From NCBI GenBank assembly GCA_047612485.1, contig JBLGAT010000031.1, positions 1-28,888 of the forward strand: a stretch of DNA of 28,888 bases, read 5' to 3'. Positions 16,450 to 24,241 of this stretch are shown one piece after another (the first letter of the stretch is position 1; the number at the start of each line of letters is the position of its first letter). Under the pieces are notes generated by a model. That model was not told the DNA's origin. It was given only the letters and a program-made list of their open reading frames with translations, and searched no databases. This stretch comes from Sediminicola sp047612485. GTDB taxonomy: Bacteria; Bacteroidota; Bacteroidia; Flavobacteriales; Flavobacteriaceae. The position numbers were made by a program, and so were the translations under genes.

Positions 16450-16473
16450 AAAAAAATCCCGCATTAGCGGGAT
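16450..16473 (-). terminator. Intrinsic terminator after lipA, directly before gap
   Basis: On the minus strand ATCCCGC pairs with GCGGGAT around a 4-base loop, followed by seven T residues. It ends 3 bases before the gap ATG and begins about 27 bases after the lipA stop. Confidence 0.8.
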
Positions 16474-16500
16474 GGATTTTATTTGTATGTCGTTTTTTTG

Positions 16501-17376
16501 TTAATGGATGTGCTTATGGGCCTTGTAAGAAGAGCGGACCAAAGCTCCACTTTCCACATGTCTAAAGCCCATTTGTAATCCCAATTCTTCGTATTTCTTA
16601 AATTGTTCCGGTAGAATAAATTCTTTTACGGGCAAATGCTTTTTGGAAGGCTGCAGGTATTGGCCAATGGTTATTACGTCTACATTTACCTTTCTGAGGT
16701 CTTCCATGGTCTCAATTACCTCTTCTTCCAATTCTCCAAGTCCCAGCATAATACCAGATTTGGTTCTTTTGGCCCCATTATCCTTTAGGTATCTCAAAAC
16801 TTCCAAACTTCTTTCGTACTTCGCCTGTATTCTAACCTCCCTTGTTAACCTTTTAACCGTTTCCATATTATGGGAAACAACTTCGGGGGAAACAGCTATG
16901 ATTCGGTCAATATGGGTTTCAATTCCTTGAAAATCAGGAATAAGGGTTTCCATGGTGGTGTTTGGGTTCATTCTTCTGATGGCTTTTACCGTTTCTGCCC
17001 AGATAATGGAACCCATATCCTTGATGTCGTCCCTGTCCACTGAGGTGATTACAGCGTGCTTTATTTCCATGATTTTGATGGAACGGGCAACTTTTTCTGG
17101 TTCTTCCCAGTCAACATCCTCAGGTCTCCCGGTCTTTACGCCACAAAAACCACATGACCGGGTACAGACGTTCCCTAGGATCATGAATGTTGCAGTACCT
17201 TCACCCCAGCATTCTCCCATGTTGGGACAACTTCCAGAAGTACATATGGTATGAAGATTATATTTATCTACCAGTCCCCGTAATTGGGTATATTTTTTTC
17301 CGGTAGGAAGCTTTACACGTAGCCATTTTGGTTTTCCTTTAGGTGGACTTACACTTTCTGCGGTTTCAATGCTCAT
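16501..17376 (-). CDS. lipA: Lipoyl synthase
   Basis: A 291-aa radical-SAM enzyme that inserts two sulfur atoms into protein-bound octanoyl groups to make lipoyl cofactors for 2-oxoacid dehydrogenases and the glycine cleavage system. Both Fe-S clusters are visible: the auxiliary cluster cysteines C45-x4-C50-x5-C56 (CTSGSCPNMGEC) and the SAM cluster C71-x3-C75-x2-C78 (CTRSCGFC). The C-terminal RSSY serine ligand is present in LVRSSYKAHKH. Length and order are normal. A perfect -7 box precedes the gene, and a terminator hairpin follows. No lipB is next to it. Confidence 0.97.
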   Translation of the reverse strand: MSIETAESVSPPKGKPKWLRVKLPTGKKYTQLRGLVDKYNLHTICTSGSCPNMGECWGEGTATFMILGNVCTRSCGFCGVKTGRPEDVDWEEPEKVARSIKIMEIKHAVITSVDRDDIKDMGSIIWAETVKAIRRMNPNTTMETLIPDFQGIETHIDRIIAVSPEVVSHNMETVKRLTREVRIQAKYERSLEVLRYLKDNGAKRTKSGIMLGLGELEEEVIETMEDLRKVNVDVITIGQYLQPSKKHLPVKEFILPEQFKKYEELGLQMGFRHVESGALVRSSYKAHKHIH

Positions 17377-17390
17377 GCTTTAATTTTTTA

Positions 17391-17398
17391 CAAAGATA
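17391..17398 (-). promoter_or_regulatory. -7 promoter box of lipA
   Basis: The minus strand reads TATCTTTG, a perfect TAnnTTTG match, 14 bases before the lipA ATG. No good -33 TTG was found. Confidence 0.4.
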
Positions 17399-17513
17399 CG
17401 AAATGGTATTTGTATTATTCCATATTGGGACATGAACCAAAATCATATTATTTTTTATTTCCGATATGCTGATTTAATTTGGATATAATTATAAAGGAAA
17501 AGGGACCAAGCTC

Positions 17514-18080
17514 TTATTTTTTGTTCTGGATGACTTCTGCCAGTAGTTTTTTTGCGCGGAGTAATTTAACTTTTACATTATTGAGGGGTTCCTTGAGTTC
17601 AACAGCTATATCGGCGTAACTCATCTCATTAAAGTACCTTAGATTGATGACTTGTTGGTAGTGAGGTTTTAGTTTTTTGATGTAATGTAAAAGGGTAGCC
17701 AAATCCTGTTCCCTTATTAACTGGTCCTCTGCAGATGGGGCATCGTCCAAGACCCTTTTAATGGCATCATTGGTGCTTTTACCAGAGTTCTCGAAAATAG
17801 TTCGCTTACGTTTTCGGATTAGGTCAACATGTAAATTCTTGGAAATGGTGATCAACCATGTTTTAAACTCATAGTTGTCATCGTAGGTGTCAATTTTGTC
17901 GAAAGCTTTTGAAAACGTTTGGATGGTGATATCTTCCGCATCATTTTCATTTCTTGTCCTTATGAGTTGGAAGCCGTATACATCGTTCCAAAAGGTGTCC
18001 AATAAGGTACTGAAGGCTATCTGATTTCCCAGTTTGGCCTTTTCAATGGTAAGCTTAAGTGTGTCTTTAGTTTTGTCCAA
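17514..18080 (-). CDS. ECF-type RNA polymerase sigma factor (TTG start)
   Basis: A 188-aa sigma-70 family factor with only regions 2 and 4. Region 2 spans about residues 25-95 (DAEDITIQTFSKAFDKI, FKTWLITISKNLHVDLIRKRKR); region 4 covers about 125-180 (HYQQVINLRYFNEMSYADIA, NVKVKLLRAKKLL). It directs RNA polymerase to a small set of promoters. The start is TTG: an in-frame TAA lies four codons upstream and there is no ATG before region 2. It follows the small Cys-rich membrane protein gene by 31 bases, so the two likely form an operon. No anti-sigma gene follows it; lipA is next, after 137 bases. Confidence 0.88.
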   Translation of the reverse strand: MDKTKDTLKLTIEKAKLGNQIAFSTLLDTFWNDVYGFQLIRTRNENDAEDITIQTFSKAFDKIDTYDDNYEFKTWLITISKNLHVDLIRKRKRTIFENSGKSTNDAIKRVLDDAPSAEDQLIREQDLATLLHYIKKLKPHYQQVINLRYFNEMSYADIAVELKEPLNNVKVKLLRAKKLLAEVIQNKK

Positions 18081-18111
18081 ATAGAGTTCTTAATAAAAAG
18101 CTGATGGCACT

Positions 18112-18321
18112 CTATTGAAGTTCCGTTCCTGTATCTTTTTTGCAATCGAGCTCGCTGGGGAGTTTTCCACAGAAACCACAAGCTTCTCCGTCCTGATTTA
18201 AAAAAGGACTTTGACTGGCACAGGTGCCGGCAAATTCCCCATCTTTCTTAGCCCAGATTTTAATGGCTATTCCAGCAAATCCTATAGCTAATAGACCAAT
18301 AGTCAATAGTAATAGTTTCAT
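18112..18321 (-). CDS. Small Cys-rich membrane or secreted protein
   Basis: A 69-aa protein: MKLLLLTIGLLAIGFAGIAI as an N-terminal membrane helix or uncleaved signal, then a short basic stretch and FAGTCASQSPFLNQDGEACG with a further FCGKLPSELDC. Four cysteines lie in the last 40 residues, including a CGFC pair, which could bind metal or form disulfides outside the membrane. I recall similar unnamed 'membrane or secreted protein' entries in Flavobacteriia. The ATG at 18321 is used; a TTG two codons earlier is possible. It is transcribed just before an ECF sigma gene and could be a sensor or regulator of it, although it lacks a cytosolic sigma-binding domain. Confidence 0.72.
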   Translation of the reverse strand: MKLLLLTIGLLAIGFAGIAIKIWAKKDGEFAGTCASQSPFLNQDGEACGFCGKLPSELDCKKDTGTELQ

Positions 18322-18335
18322 ATCCAAATTTTGAA

Positions 18336-18343
18336 CAAAGATA
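18336..18343 (-). promoter_or_regulatory. -7 promoter box of the small membrane protein/sigma pair
   Basis: The minus strand reads TATCTTTG, a perfect TAnnTTTG match, 14 bases before the chosen ATG. Confidence 0.4.
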
Positions 18344-18397
18344 TAAAATTAATGGCCTTTTCAGGGGTATTTAAAACTACTTTAAGAGATGCACTTT

Positions 18398-19156
18398 TTA
18401 ATAGGTGATATTGGCAACTATGTTTTCCACGGTTGGGGCCATATTGCCGCCTTTTTGTTCTATGGTTATGTATCCTATGGCATTTTCGGCGTAAGGTAGG
18501 GCCAACAATTTGTCCTTATCTTTAATTTCCTTGATAACACCTAGATTTACCATTTGACCATTGACCTCTGCCCACATTTGGAAACATTTATCCTCTGGTA
18601 ACTGTGGTAGGTTCCTAACGTTGATGAAGGACAGTTTTTTTACAGGATTGATATATGCTATGGCCTTTAGGTCCTTAGCATTTTTGTTGCCTTTCACGGT
18701 ATATTTTTTGGTCAAAGGATTGTTGAGCACAATGAACTGGTTTCTTACATCTTCCAATTGCTCCCTCATATTTTCCTCCAAAGACTTAATTTTATTGGAA
18801 ACAATAGTGTTTTCTTGCATAAGACTTTGGTTCTGATTCCAAAAGAAATAGGAAGAACCTGCAAATATGAATACGGCTACACTAGCTGCAACTGCATATC
18901 TCGTGAATCTTTGTCGCAATGAATTTTGGGCCCTAATAGTGCTCAATATTTTTTCTTTAAGCCCATCCGGAGTTTTTAGGGCGTGCAATTTGGCATAAGC
19001 CTCTAAATTTTCCTGTAGCTCAAGGTACATTTCCCTTACTTCTGGATACATGGCAATGTATCTTTCTACCTGCAAAGTCTCTTCCTTTGAAGTGGTGCCG
19101 AGTAGGTATTTTTCCAACAGATCGGAATCTAAGAATATTTTTATTTTATCTTTCAT
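18398..19156 (-). CDS. Anti-sigma factor, RskA-like (anti-sigma-K)
   Basis: A 252-aa membrane protein. The N-terminal cytosolic part (1-85) has the anti-sigma helix pattern LLEKYLLGTTSKEETLQVER and YLELQENLEAYAKLHALKTP. One membrane helix follows at about 87-106 (YAVAASVAVFIFAG). A short coiled coil (107-140) leads to a C-terminal RskA domain (about 150-252) with VRNLPQLPEDKCFQMWAEVN and IGYITIEQKGG. It should hold the sigma factor encoded just upstream and release it on an envelope signal or by proteolysis. The genes overlap by 4 bases (ATGA), so amounts are probably coupled. No zinc-binding HxxxCxxC motif is present. Confidence 0.9.
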   Translation of the reverse strand: MKDKIKIFLDSDLLEKYLLGTTSKEETLQVERYIAMYPEVREMYLELQENLEAYAKLHALKTPDGLKEKILSTIRAQNSLRQRFTRYAVAASVAVFIFAGSSYFFWNQNQSLMQENTIVSNKIKSLEENMREQLEDVRNQFIVLNNPLTKKYTVKGNKNAKDLKAIAYINPVKKLSFINVRNLPQLPEDKCFQMWAEVNGQMVNLGVIKEIKDKDKLLALPYAENAIGYITIEQKGGNMAPTVENIVANITY

Positions 19157-19719
19157 GACAACATACTTATTAGAGACAAAAGCACCATAGACGAGCCGTA
19201 AATTTTCTTTAACTCCCGAAGCCCGATTTTTAATCTAGATTTAATGGTTCCCAAAGGTATATCCAGTTCATCACTGGCCTCTTGTTGCGTCATCCCCTGA
19301 AAAAAAAGGGCATCCAATACAATTTGATACTTGGGTTCCAACTTGTCCAAATTCTCCCGAACATCCATCAGCTCTGGCTTAGTGCTATCTACGCCTATTC
19401 TATATACGTCGGAAACATCCATTTGGATTTCCTTGTCGGTTTTTGTGTTTACGCTTCTTAATTTGTCAATGGCCGTATTCCTTGTAATACGAAAGAGCCA
19501 TGTAAAGAGCTTGGCTTTGGAAGAGTCATAGGAGTCCGATTTCTTCCAGATTTTAACGAAACTTTCTTGAACAATGTCTTGGGCGAGGTCATGGTCCTTG
19601 ACCACTTTCATGGCAACTCCGAACAAGGTGTCACCATAGTGCTCGTAGAGAAGGGAAATGGCTTTTTCATTTCGCTCCTGCAGTAGTTCAACAATATGTT
19701 TTTCAAGAAGTACGCTCAT
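19153..19719 (-). CDS. ECF-type RNA polymerase sigma factor paired with RskA-like anti-sigma
   Basis: A 188-aa factor with regions 2 and 4. Region 2: YGDTLFGVAMKVVKDHDLAQ, DIVQESFVKIWKKSDSYD, LFTWLFRITRNTAIDKLR. Region 4: LDALFFQGMTQQEASDELDI and PLGTIKSRLKIGLRELKK. This resembles SigK-type factors, which fits the RskA-like partner encoded next with a 4-base overlap. Such pairs often control envelope or oxidative stress genes and their own operon. A 17-base inverted repeat lies about 55 bases upstream. The sequence shares little with the other ECF factor 1 kb away, so the two are not a recent duplication. Confidence 0.92.
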   Translation of the reverse strand: MSVLLEKHIVELLQERNEKAISLLYEHYGDTLFGVAMKVVKDHDLAQDIVQESFVKIWKKSDSYDSSKAKLFTWLFRITRNTAIDKLRSVNTKTDKEIQMDVSDVYRIGVDSTKPELMDVRENLDKLEPKYQIVLDALFFQGMTQQEASDELDIPLGTIKSRLKIGLRELKKIYGSSMVLLSLISMLS

Positions 19720-19773
19720 AAAATAAATTGCGTTTAGAGAATTTTAACGCTATTAAAAAATCCAAGGGTAACT

Positions 19774-19790
19774 ATGTATCGTAAATACAT
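19774..19790. promoter_or_regulatory. Inverted repeat upstream of the ECF sigma gene
   Basis: ATGTAT and ATACAT flank a 5-base spacer (CGTAA), centred about 62 bases before the sigma ATG. About 80 bases further upstream, the palindrome TGTACA occurs twice (19856-19861 and 19871-19876). These are possible operator sites; no factor is assigned. Confidence 0.3.
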
Positions 19791-19904
19791 CTGAAAGTTA
19801 AGGTATAAAATTGATGGTTAAACATAATTTTATAACCTGTTTTTAATAAGATAAGTGTACAGCTGGTAATTGTACATTTAAGTTTGGTTAGTTTGGTTTG
19901 GTTT

Positions 19905-19933
19905 GACCCCCGTTGATTTTTTCATCGGGGGTT
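19905..19933. terminator. Hairpin at the 3' end of murB
   Basis: ACCCCCGTTGA and TCATCGGGGGT pair with one mismatch around a T-rich loop. The murB stop codon touches the hairpin. There is no T run after it on the minus strand, and a short TTTGG repeat tract follows instead, so its strength as a terminator is uncertain. Confidence 0.45.
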
Positions 19934-20948
19934 ATTTTATTATATTAACCTCCGGTACAATTTCTATGTGGTAGTTGTCCCATACTTTCTTTTGGATGGT
20001 CTGGGCCAATTCTATTATATCCTTCCCGCTGGCATTGCCGTAATTGACCAAAACCAGTGCCTGGTTTATATGAACACCGGCATCACCGAATCTTTTTCCT
20101 TTGAAACCACACTGTTCTATCAGCCATCCTGCAGGAATCTTGTACTCATCGTCGGAAACCTGGAAATAAGGGGCTTCTGGATGTTGTTTTATAAATAGTT
20201 CAAACTCATTTTTGGACAGCACAGGGTTTTTAAAAAAACTGCCGCTATTTCCCAATTCCTTGGGGTCTGGCAGCTTACTTTTTCGAATTGCCACTACGGC
20301 ATTCGAAACGTCCTTAATAGTCGGATTTGATACTTGTTGTTGTTTCATTTCAGTTTCAATGGCCCCGTATGAGGTATTGAACTGATGGTCTTTTTTTGTC
20401 AATCTGAATTTGACAGAGGTAATGATATACCTGTCCTTGCCGTCATTTTTAAAATAGGAGTCCCTATACCCAAACTGGCAATCGTCTTTTGTGAATGTTT
20501 TGAGTTCTAAAGTGTTTTTATCCATGGCCTCGCAACTCACAAAACAATCTTTTAGTTCCACCCCGTAGGCCCCAATGTTTTGAATGGGGGCGGTACCGGT
20601 AAACCCTGGGATCAGGGACAAATTTTCAAGTCCCCCAAAGTTGTGCTCCAAGGTCCAGAGTACCATTTCATGCCAGTTTTCCCCGGCCATCACCTTTATA
20701 ACGACATGGTTTGCGTTTTCCTGCTCTACCTTGATGCCTTTAATATGGATATAAAGCACCAAGGCATCAATGTCTTTGGTAATCAACATATTACTGCCGC
20801 CACTTAGAATGAATTTTTCAGGATGGTACTTTAGTTCCAGGGCTTCCCGCAACTCTCCCAATGAAGTGATCTCACAAAAAAACCGTGCCTTGGCATCAAT
20901 TCCAAAGGTGTTGTAGGGTTTTAAGGATATGTTCTCTTGTATGGTCAT
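19932..20948 (-). CDS. murB: UDP-N-acetylenolpyruvoylglucosamine reductase
   Basis: A 338-aa FAD enzyme that reduces enolpyruvyl-UDP-GlcNAc to UDP-MurNAc with NADPH for peptidoglycan. It is the type I form, like E. coli. Visible marks are NTFGIDAKARFF at the N-terminus, LSGGSNMLIT (FAD pyrophosphate loop), NLSLIPGFTGTAPIQNIGAY, FGYRDSYFK, the proton-donor S237 in GNSGSFFKNP, AGWLIEQCGFKGKR, and the final Glu in IVPEVNII. GFTGTAP replaces the commoner GTVGAAP, a conservative change. The start codon overlaps the stop of the upstream aminotransferase gene by one base (TAATG), so the two are translated together. Confidence 0.96.
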   Translation of the reverse strand: MTIQENISLKPYNTFGIDAKARFFCEITSLGELREALELKYHPEKFILSGGSNMLITKDIDALVLYIHIKGIKVEQENANHVVIKVMAGENWHEMVLWTLEHNFGGLENLSLIPGFTGTAPIQNIGAYGVELKDCFVSCEAMDKNTLELKTFTKDDCQFGYRDSYFKNDGKDRYIITSVKFRLTKKDHQFNTSYGAIETEMKQQQVSNPTIKDVSNAVVAIRKSKLPDPKELGNSGSFFKNPVLSKNEFELFIKQHPEAPYFQVSDDEYKIPAGWLIEQCGFKGKRFGDAGVHINQALVLVNYGNASGKDIIELAQTIQKKVWDNYHIEIVPEVNIIK

Positions 20949-22138
20949 TATCCTTTATAAACTTCCAGGGCTACCTTTAATATTTGGACTGCCCTAGTGA
21001 TGCTTTCCTTGTCCAATACGTAGGCGATCCTAATTTGATTTTTTCCCAGACCTGCGGTAGCGTAAAATCCGGCTGCAGGAGCCACCATTACCGTTTCGCC
21101 ATTGAGTTCAAAAGATTCCAATAACCATTGTGCAAAATGGTCTGCGTCCGAAATTGGAAGCTCTGCAATGCAATAGAATGCCCCTTGGGGTTTGGCGACC
21201 TTTAGGCCATTGATTTTTTCCAATTCGGAAATAAGGAGGTTTCTTCTGGACACATATTCTACCTTAACATCATCAAAATAGCTCTGAGGCGTCTCCAATG
21301 CGGCTTCGGCGGCTATTTGTGCATAGGTTGGAGGGGATAACCTCGCCTGGGCAAATTTTAGGGCCGTTTTGATGACGTCCTTGTTTTTGGAAACCAAACA
21401 ACCAATTCTTGCACCGCACATACTGTATCTTTTGGAAACAGAGTCCACCACAATGGCATGCTCCTCCATGCCTGCTACTTGCAGTGCGGAATAGTGCTCT
21501 TTGCCCTCATAGGTGAATTCCCTATAAACTTCATCAGCCACTAAGAACAAATTATGTTTTTTAACGATAGCCGCTAACTTTTCGATTTCCTCTTTACTAT
21601 AGAGGTAGCCCGTGGGATTTCCTGGGTTGCAGATCAAAATAGCCTTAGTCTTGGAAGTGATCAGTTTCTCGAATTCCTCTATGGGTGGTAATGCAAAATT
21701 ATTTTCAATTTTTGAAACTACCGGCACCACGGTAATCCCTGCCGCGGTGGCAAATCCATTGTAATTGGCATAAAAGGGTTCGGGGATGATGATTTCTTCA
21801 TCATTGTCCATGATGCTGCCCATCACAAATGCCAAAGCTTCAGATCCACCAGTAGTAATGATGATCTCCTGTGCCGTAACATGGATGTCATATTTTGCGT
21901 AATATTTGGTCAATTTTTCACGATAGACCTCAGAACCTTCCGTTCTGCTGTACTCCAATACCTCTAGCGTATTGTTCTTGACAGCGTCCAAGGCTATTTT
22001 AGGTGTTTTTATATCTGGTTGCCCGATATTCAAGTGAATTACCTTTGTGCCTCTTTTTTTAGCATCTTCAGCATAAGGCACTAATTTTCTGATGGGGGAT
22101 TCGGGCATGGATAACCCTTTTTGTGAAATAGTCGGCAT
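20948..22138 (-). CDS. Class I/II PLP-dependent aminotransferase
   Basis: A 396-aa fold-type I aminotransferase of the aspartate/aromatic kind. The PLP lysine is K236 in VDSVSKRYSMCGARIG; the phosphate- and ring-binding regions are ITTGGSEAL, CNPGNPTGY and VADEVYREF; the carboxylate-binding Arg is in NQIRIAY. The opening PESPIRKLVPYAEDAKKRG is typical of the long AAT-like group in Bacteroidota, often named aspartate aminotransferase, but the exact substrate is not set by the sequence. It is the first gene of a pair with murB. No perfect promoter box was found, though CATTTTTG, close to TAnnTTTG, lies just upstream. Confidence 0.9.
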   Translation of the reverse strand: MPTISQKGLSMPESPIRKLVPYAEDAKKRGTKVIHLNIGQPDIKTPKIALDAVKNNTLEVLEYSRTEGSEVYREKLTKYYAKYDIHVTAQEIIITTGGSEALAFVMGSIMDNDEEIIIPEPFYANYNGFATAAGITVVPVVSKIENNFALPPIEEFEKLITSKTKAILICNPGNPTGYLYSKEEIEKLAAIVKKHNLFLVADEVYREFTYEGKEHYSALQVAGMEEHAIVVDSVSKRYSMCGARIGCLVSKNKDVIKTALKFAQARLSPPTYAQIAAEAALETPQSYFDDVKVEYVSRRNLLISELEKINGLKVAKPQGAFYCIAELPISDADHFAQWLLESFELNGETVMVAPAAGFYATAGLGKNQIRIAYVLDKESITRAVQILKVALEVYKG

Positions 22139-22289
22139 GAATTCAAATTTTCAACAAAAATGAGAAATCAAAATGAACCAAGCAATAAGATTGGGTTTAA
22201 TTTATGCCATCAATTAAATGTTAATATGTTATGACGCCTACTGTTAATTCACTAATTTAAAGAAGTCTATGAAATTGAAATACTGAAAT

Positions 22290-23624
22290 TTGGTCCGCTA
22301 TTTAAAATATATTGCAATAATTATTTTTTGTTTTCCATTTTTATCCTTCGCCCAAGGATTCAAATTGGAGAAAGGCGAGAAATTTCAAAAAGTAAAGTTC
22401 GAGCTCATCAATAATTTAATGATCATTCCCGTAGAGGTCAATGGGGCAAAACTATCCTTTCTTCTAGATACCGGAGTGAGCACTCCAATCTTGTTCAACC
22501 TTTCCGATCAGGATTCCATACAAATAAATAATGTTACCGAAATAGCCATTAAAGGTTTGGGAGAAGGTACTCCTATGAAAGGACTTAGCTCTGTTGGCAA
22601 TACCTTAAAAATTAATTCCATTGTAAATAGAAGTCAAAAACTTTATGTGGTCCTTGACAAGGATATAAATTTCTCCCCAACCCTAGGTGTGCCGGTACAT
22701 GGAATAATTGGGTATGATCTATTTAAGGATTTTGTAGTGGAGATAAACTATGGGTCCAAGATTATTAAATTTCATGATCCAAGGACCTACAGGTCCAGAC
22801 TGAGTAAAAACCAAGAAAAGCTCCCTTTGATTATTAAAGATAAAAAGGCCTACGTGGATGGTATGGTTTATATGGGTAGTGGTTTGGAAATTCCTGTGAG
22901 GTTATTAGTGGATACTGGTAGTTCAGATGCGATATGGCTTTTTGTAGATGAGGAAAAGGGCTTGGGTATTCCCGAAAAGCATTATGACGATTATCTGGGA
23001 AAGGGACTCAGTGGCAATATATTTGGTAAACGGACCATGGTAGACGGGTTTAGACTAGGCAGTAATAGCCTAAAGGGTCCAAAAACCGCATTTCCCGATA
23101 TGGAATCATTTAATTCTATTAAAAACCTGGGAGAGAGAAATGGCAGTCTTGGGGGCGAAATTTTAAAAAGGTTCAATATTGTATTCAATTATTCTGAAAA
23201 CGAGATCATCATAAAACGAAACGGCAATTTTAAGGCACCCTTTAATTACAACCTAAGTGGAATAGAGCTTATGCATGACGGAATGCGTTATATCGCGGAA
23301 AAACTGACCGATGCAAGGGGCATTGTAAAAAGTGACGAAAAATCCTTCGGGAATGTTCAATTGCTTATGGAGGGCAGAACAAGATTGAGCTTGGTGCCAG
23401 AAATAGTGGTCTCCTCCATACGGGCAGGGAGTCCAGCTCATGAAGCAGGATTGCTAGAGGGAGACCTTATACTCACGGTCAACGGTAAGAGCGTTCACCA
23501 GTACAAACTCCAAGAAGTGCTTCAAATGCTTAATGAAAGGGAGGGAAAAAGGGTGAAACTTGTAATAGAACGTTATAACAAAGATCTATTATTTTCCTTT
23601 GTTCTGAAAAAAGTATTCAAATAA
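22290..23624 (+). CDS. Secreted aspartyl protease with C-terminal PDZ domain (TTG start)
   Basis: A 444-aa exported protein. Signal peptide MVRYLKYIAIIIFCFPFLSF-AQ, then two retropepsin-like halves: D60-T-G-V-S in LSFLLDTGVSTPILF and D208-T-G-S-S in RLLVDTGSSDAIWLF. Two DTG motifs in one chain suggest a self-contained two-lobe active site rather than a homodimer. A PDZ domain (about 365-440) ends the protein, with AGSPAHEAGLLEGDLILTVN. The likely role is peptide or protein cleavage in the periplasm. The start is TTG; seven codons earlier an in-frame ATG is followed by four codons and a TGA (22269-22286), so an older longer start may have been lost. A terminator follows. Confidence 0.88.
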   Translation: MVRYLKYIAIIIFCFPFLSFAQGFKLEKGEKFQKVKFELINNLMIIPVEVNGAKLSFLLDTGVSTPILFNLSDQDSIQINNVTEIAIKGLGEGTPMKGLSSVGNTLKINSIVNRSQKLYVVLDKDINFSPTLGVPVHGIIGYDLFKDFVVEINYGSKIIKFHDPRTYRSRLSKNQEKLPLIIKDKKAYVDGMVYMGSGLEIPVRLLVDTGSSDAIWLFVDEEKGLGIPEKHYDDYLGKGLSGNIFGKRTMVDGFRLGSNSLKGPKTAFPDMESFNSIKNLGERNGSLGGEILKRFNIVFNYSENEIIIKRNGNFKAPFNYNLSGIELMHDGMRYIAEKLTDARGIVKSDEKSFGNVQLLMEGRTRLSLVPEIVVSSIRAGSPAHEAGLLEGDLILTVNGKSVHQYKLQEVLQMLNEREGKRVKLVIERYNKDLLFSFVLKKVFK

Positions 23625-23654
23625 AAAAAGCCCGCGATTGCGGGCTTTTTTTTT
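23623..23654. terminator. Two-way terminator between the protease and DUF1573 genes
   Basis: AAAAAAAGCCCGC pairs with GCGGGCTTTTTTT around a GATT loop, and nine T residues end it on the plus strand. The A run gives a T run on the minus strand too, so it can serve both convergent genes. It overlaps the end of the protease stop codon. Confidence 0.9.
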
Positions 23655-23666
23655 ATTAAAATCATA

Positions 23667-24044
23667 TTAGGCTTTTACTTCGCCCTTAATCTTTAAAATA
23701 ATCGTTGGTTCATCTGCATTGGAGATAACCGTGATCGCCTTTCTAATAGGACCAACTCTGCTGGTATCGTATTTTACTTGGATTTCACCTTTTTCCCCAG
23801 GCATAATTGGACCTTCCGGTTTTTTAGGGATGGTACAACCACAGCTAGAACTTACCTTGCTTATGATTAAAGGAGCGGTGCCGGTATTTGTAAATTCAAA
23901 AGCACGAACACCTTCACTTCCTTTTTCAATAATACCGTAATCTACGGTATCCGAATTGAACTTAATTTTCGCAGTTTTATCCTGCGCATTTAGGCTAATT
24001 CCTAATAGTCCAATAAACAATAACAGTACTATTTTTTTCATCAT
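23667..24044 (-). CDS. DUF1573 domain protein, exported
   Basis: A 125-aa secreted protein with signal peptide MMKKIVLLLFIGLLGISLNA-Q and a single DUF1573 Ig-like beta domain: DYGIIEKGSEGVRAFEFTN, SSSCGCTIPKKPEGPIMPGE and RKAITVISNADEP. The CGC pair is the family hallmark. The function of DUF1573 proteins is unknown; they are common in the Bacteroidota envelope. The start with two adjacent ATG codons was chosen because a longer frame up to 24095 would place 17 extra residues before the signal peptide and would run through a good promoter (24065-24097). Confidence 0.9.
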   Translation of the reverse strand: MMKKIVLLLFIGLLGISLNAQDKTAKIKFNSDTVDYGIIEKGSEGVRAFEFTNTGTAPLIISKVSSSCGCTIPKKPEGPIMPGEKGEIQVKYDTSRVGPIRKAITVISNADEPTIILKIKGEVKA

Positions 24045-24064
24045 TTCTAGTTTTGGGTAAATTT

Positions 24065-24097
24065 CAAATGTAAATGTTTTCACATCAACCTCCAAAA
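24065..24097 (-). promoter_or_regulatory. Promoter of the DUF1573 gene
   Basis: On the minus strand TTTTG is followed after 20 bases by TACATTTG, a full match to the flavobacterial -33/-7 pattern, 20 bases before the ATG. It is the best promoter in the window. Confidence 0.6.
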
Positions 24098-24241
24098 TTC
24101 TTTTGTTATGTAATAACGTTACTTATTTTTGTTTCGTATTTCCAACTTATAAAACGAGTGATGGATGTATTAAGGTTAACATTACTTGTTGACATAAATT
24201 GAACAATACCTGAATAAGGAAGACAAAAACTATACCAAACA

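Noticed and set aside
16447..16464. Six-codon N-terminal extension of GAPDH (MRDFFH)
   Set aside because: Its ATG is in the loop of the lipA terminator hairpin and its codons are the stem and T run; family members start at the MKEVNIGINGFG position.
19881..19904. Short tandem TTTGG-like repeats as a repeat element
   Set aside because: Only a few imperfect 5-7 base units over 24 bases; no spacers, so not CRISPR, and too short to call a functional repeat.
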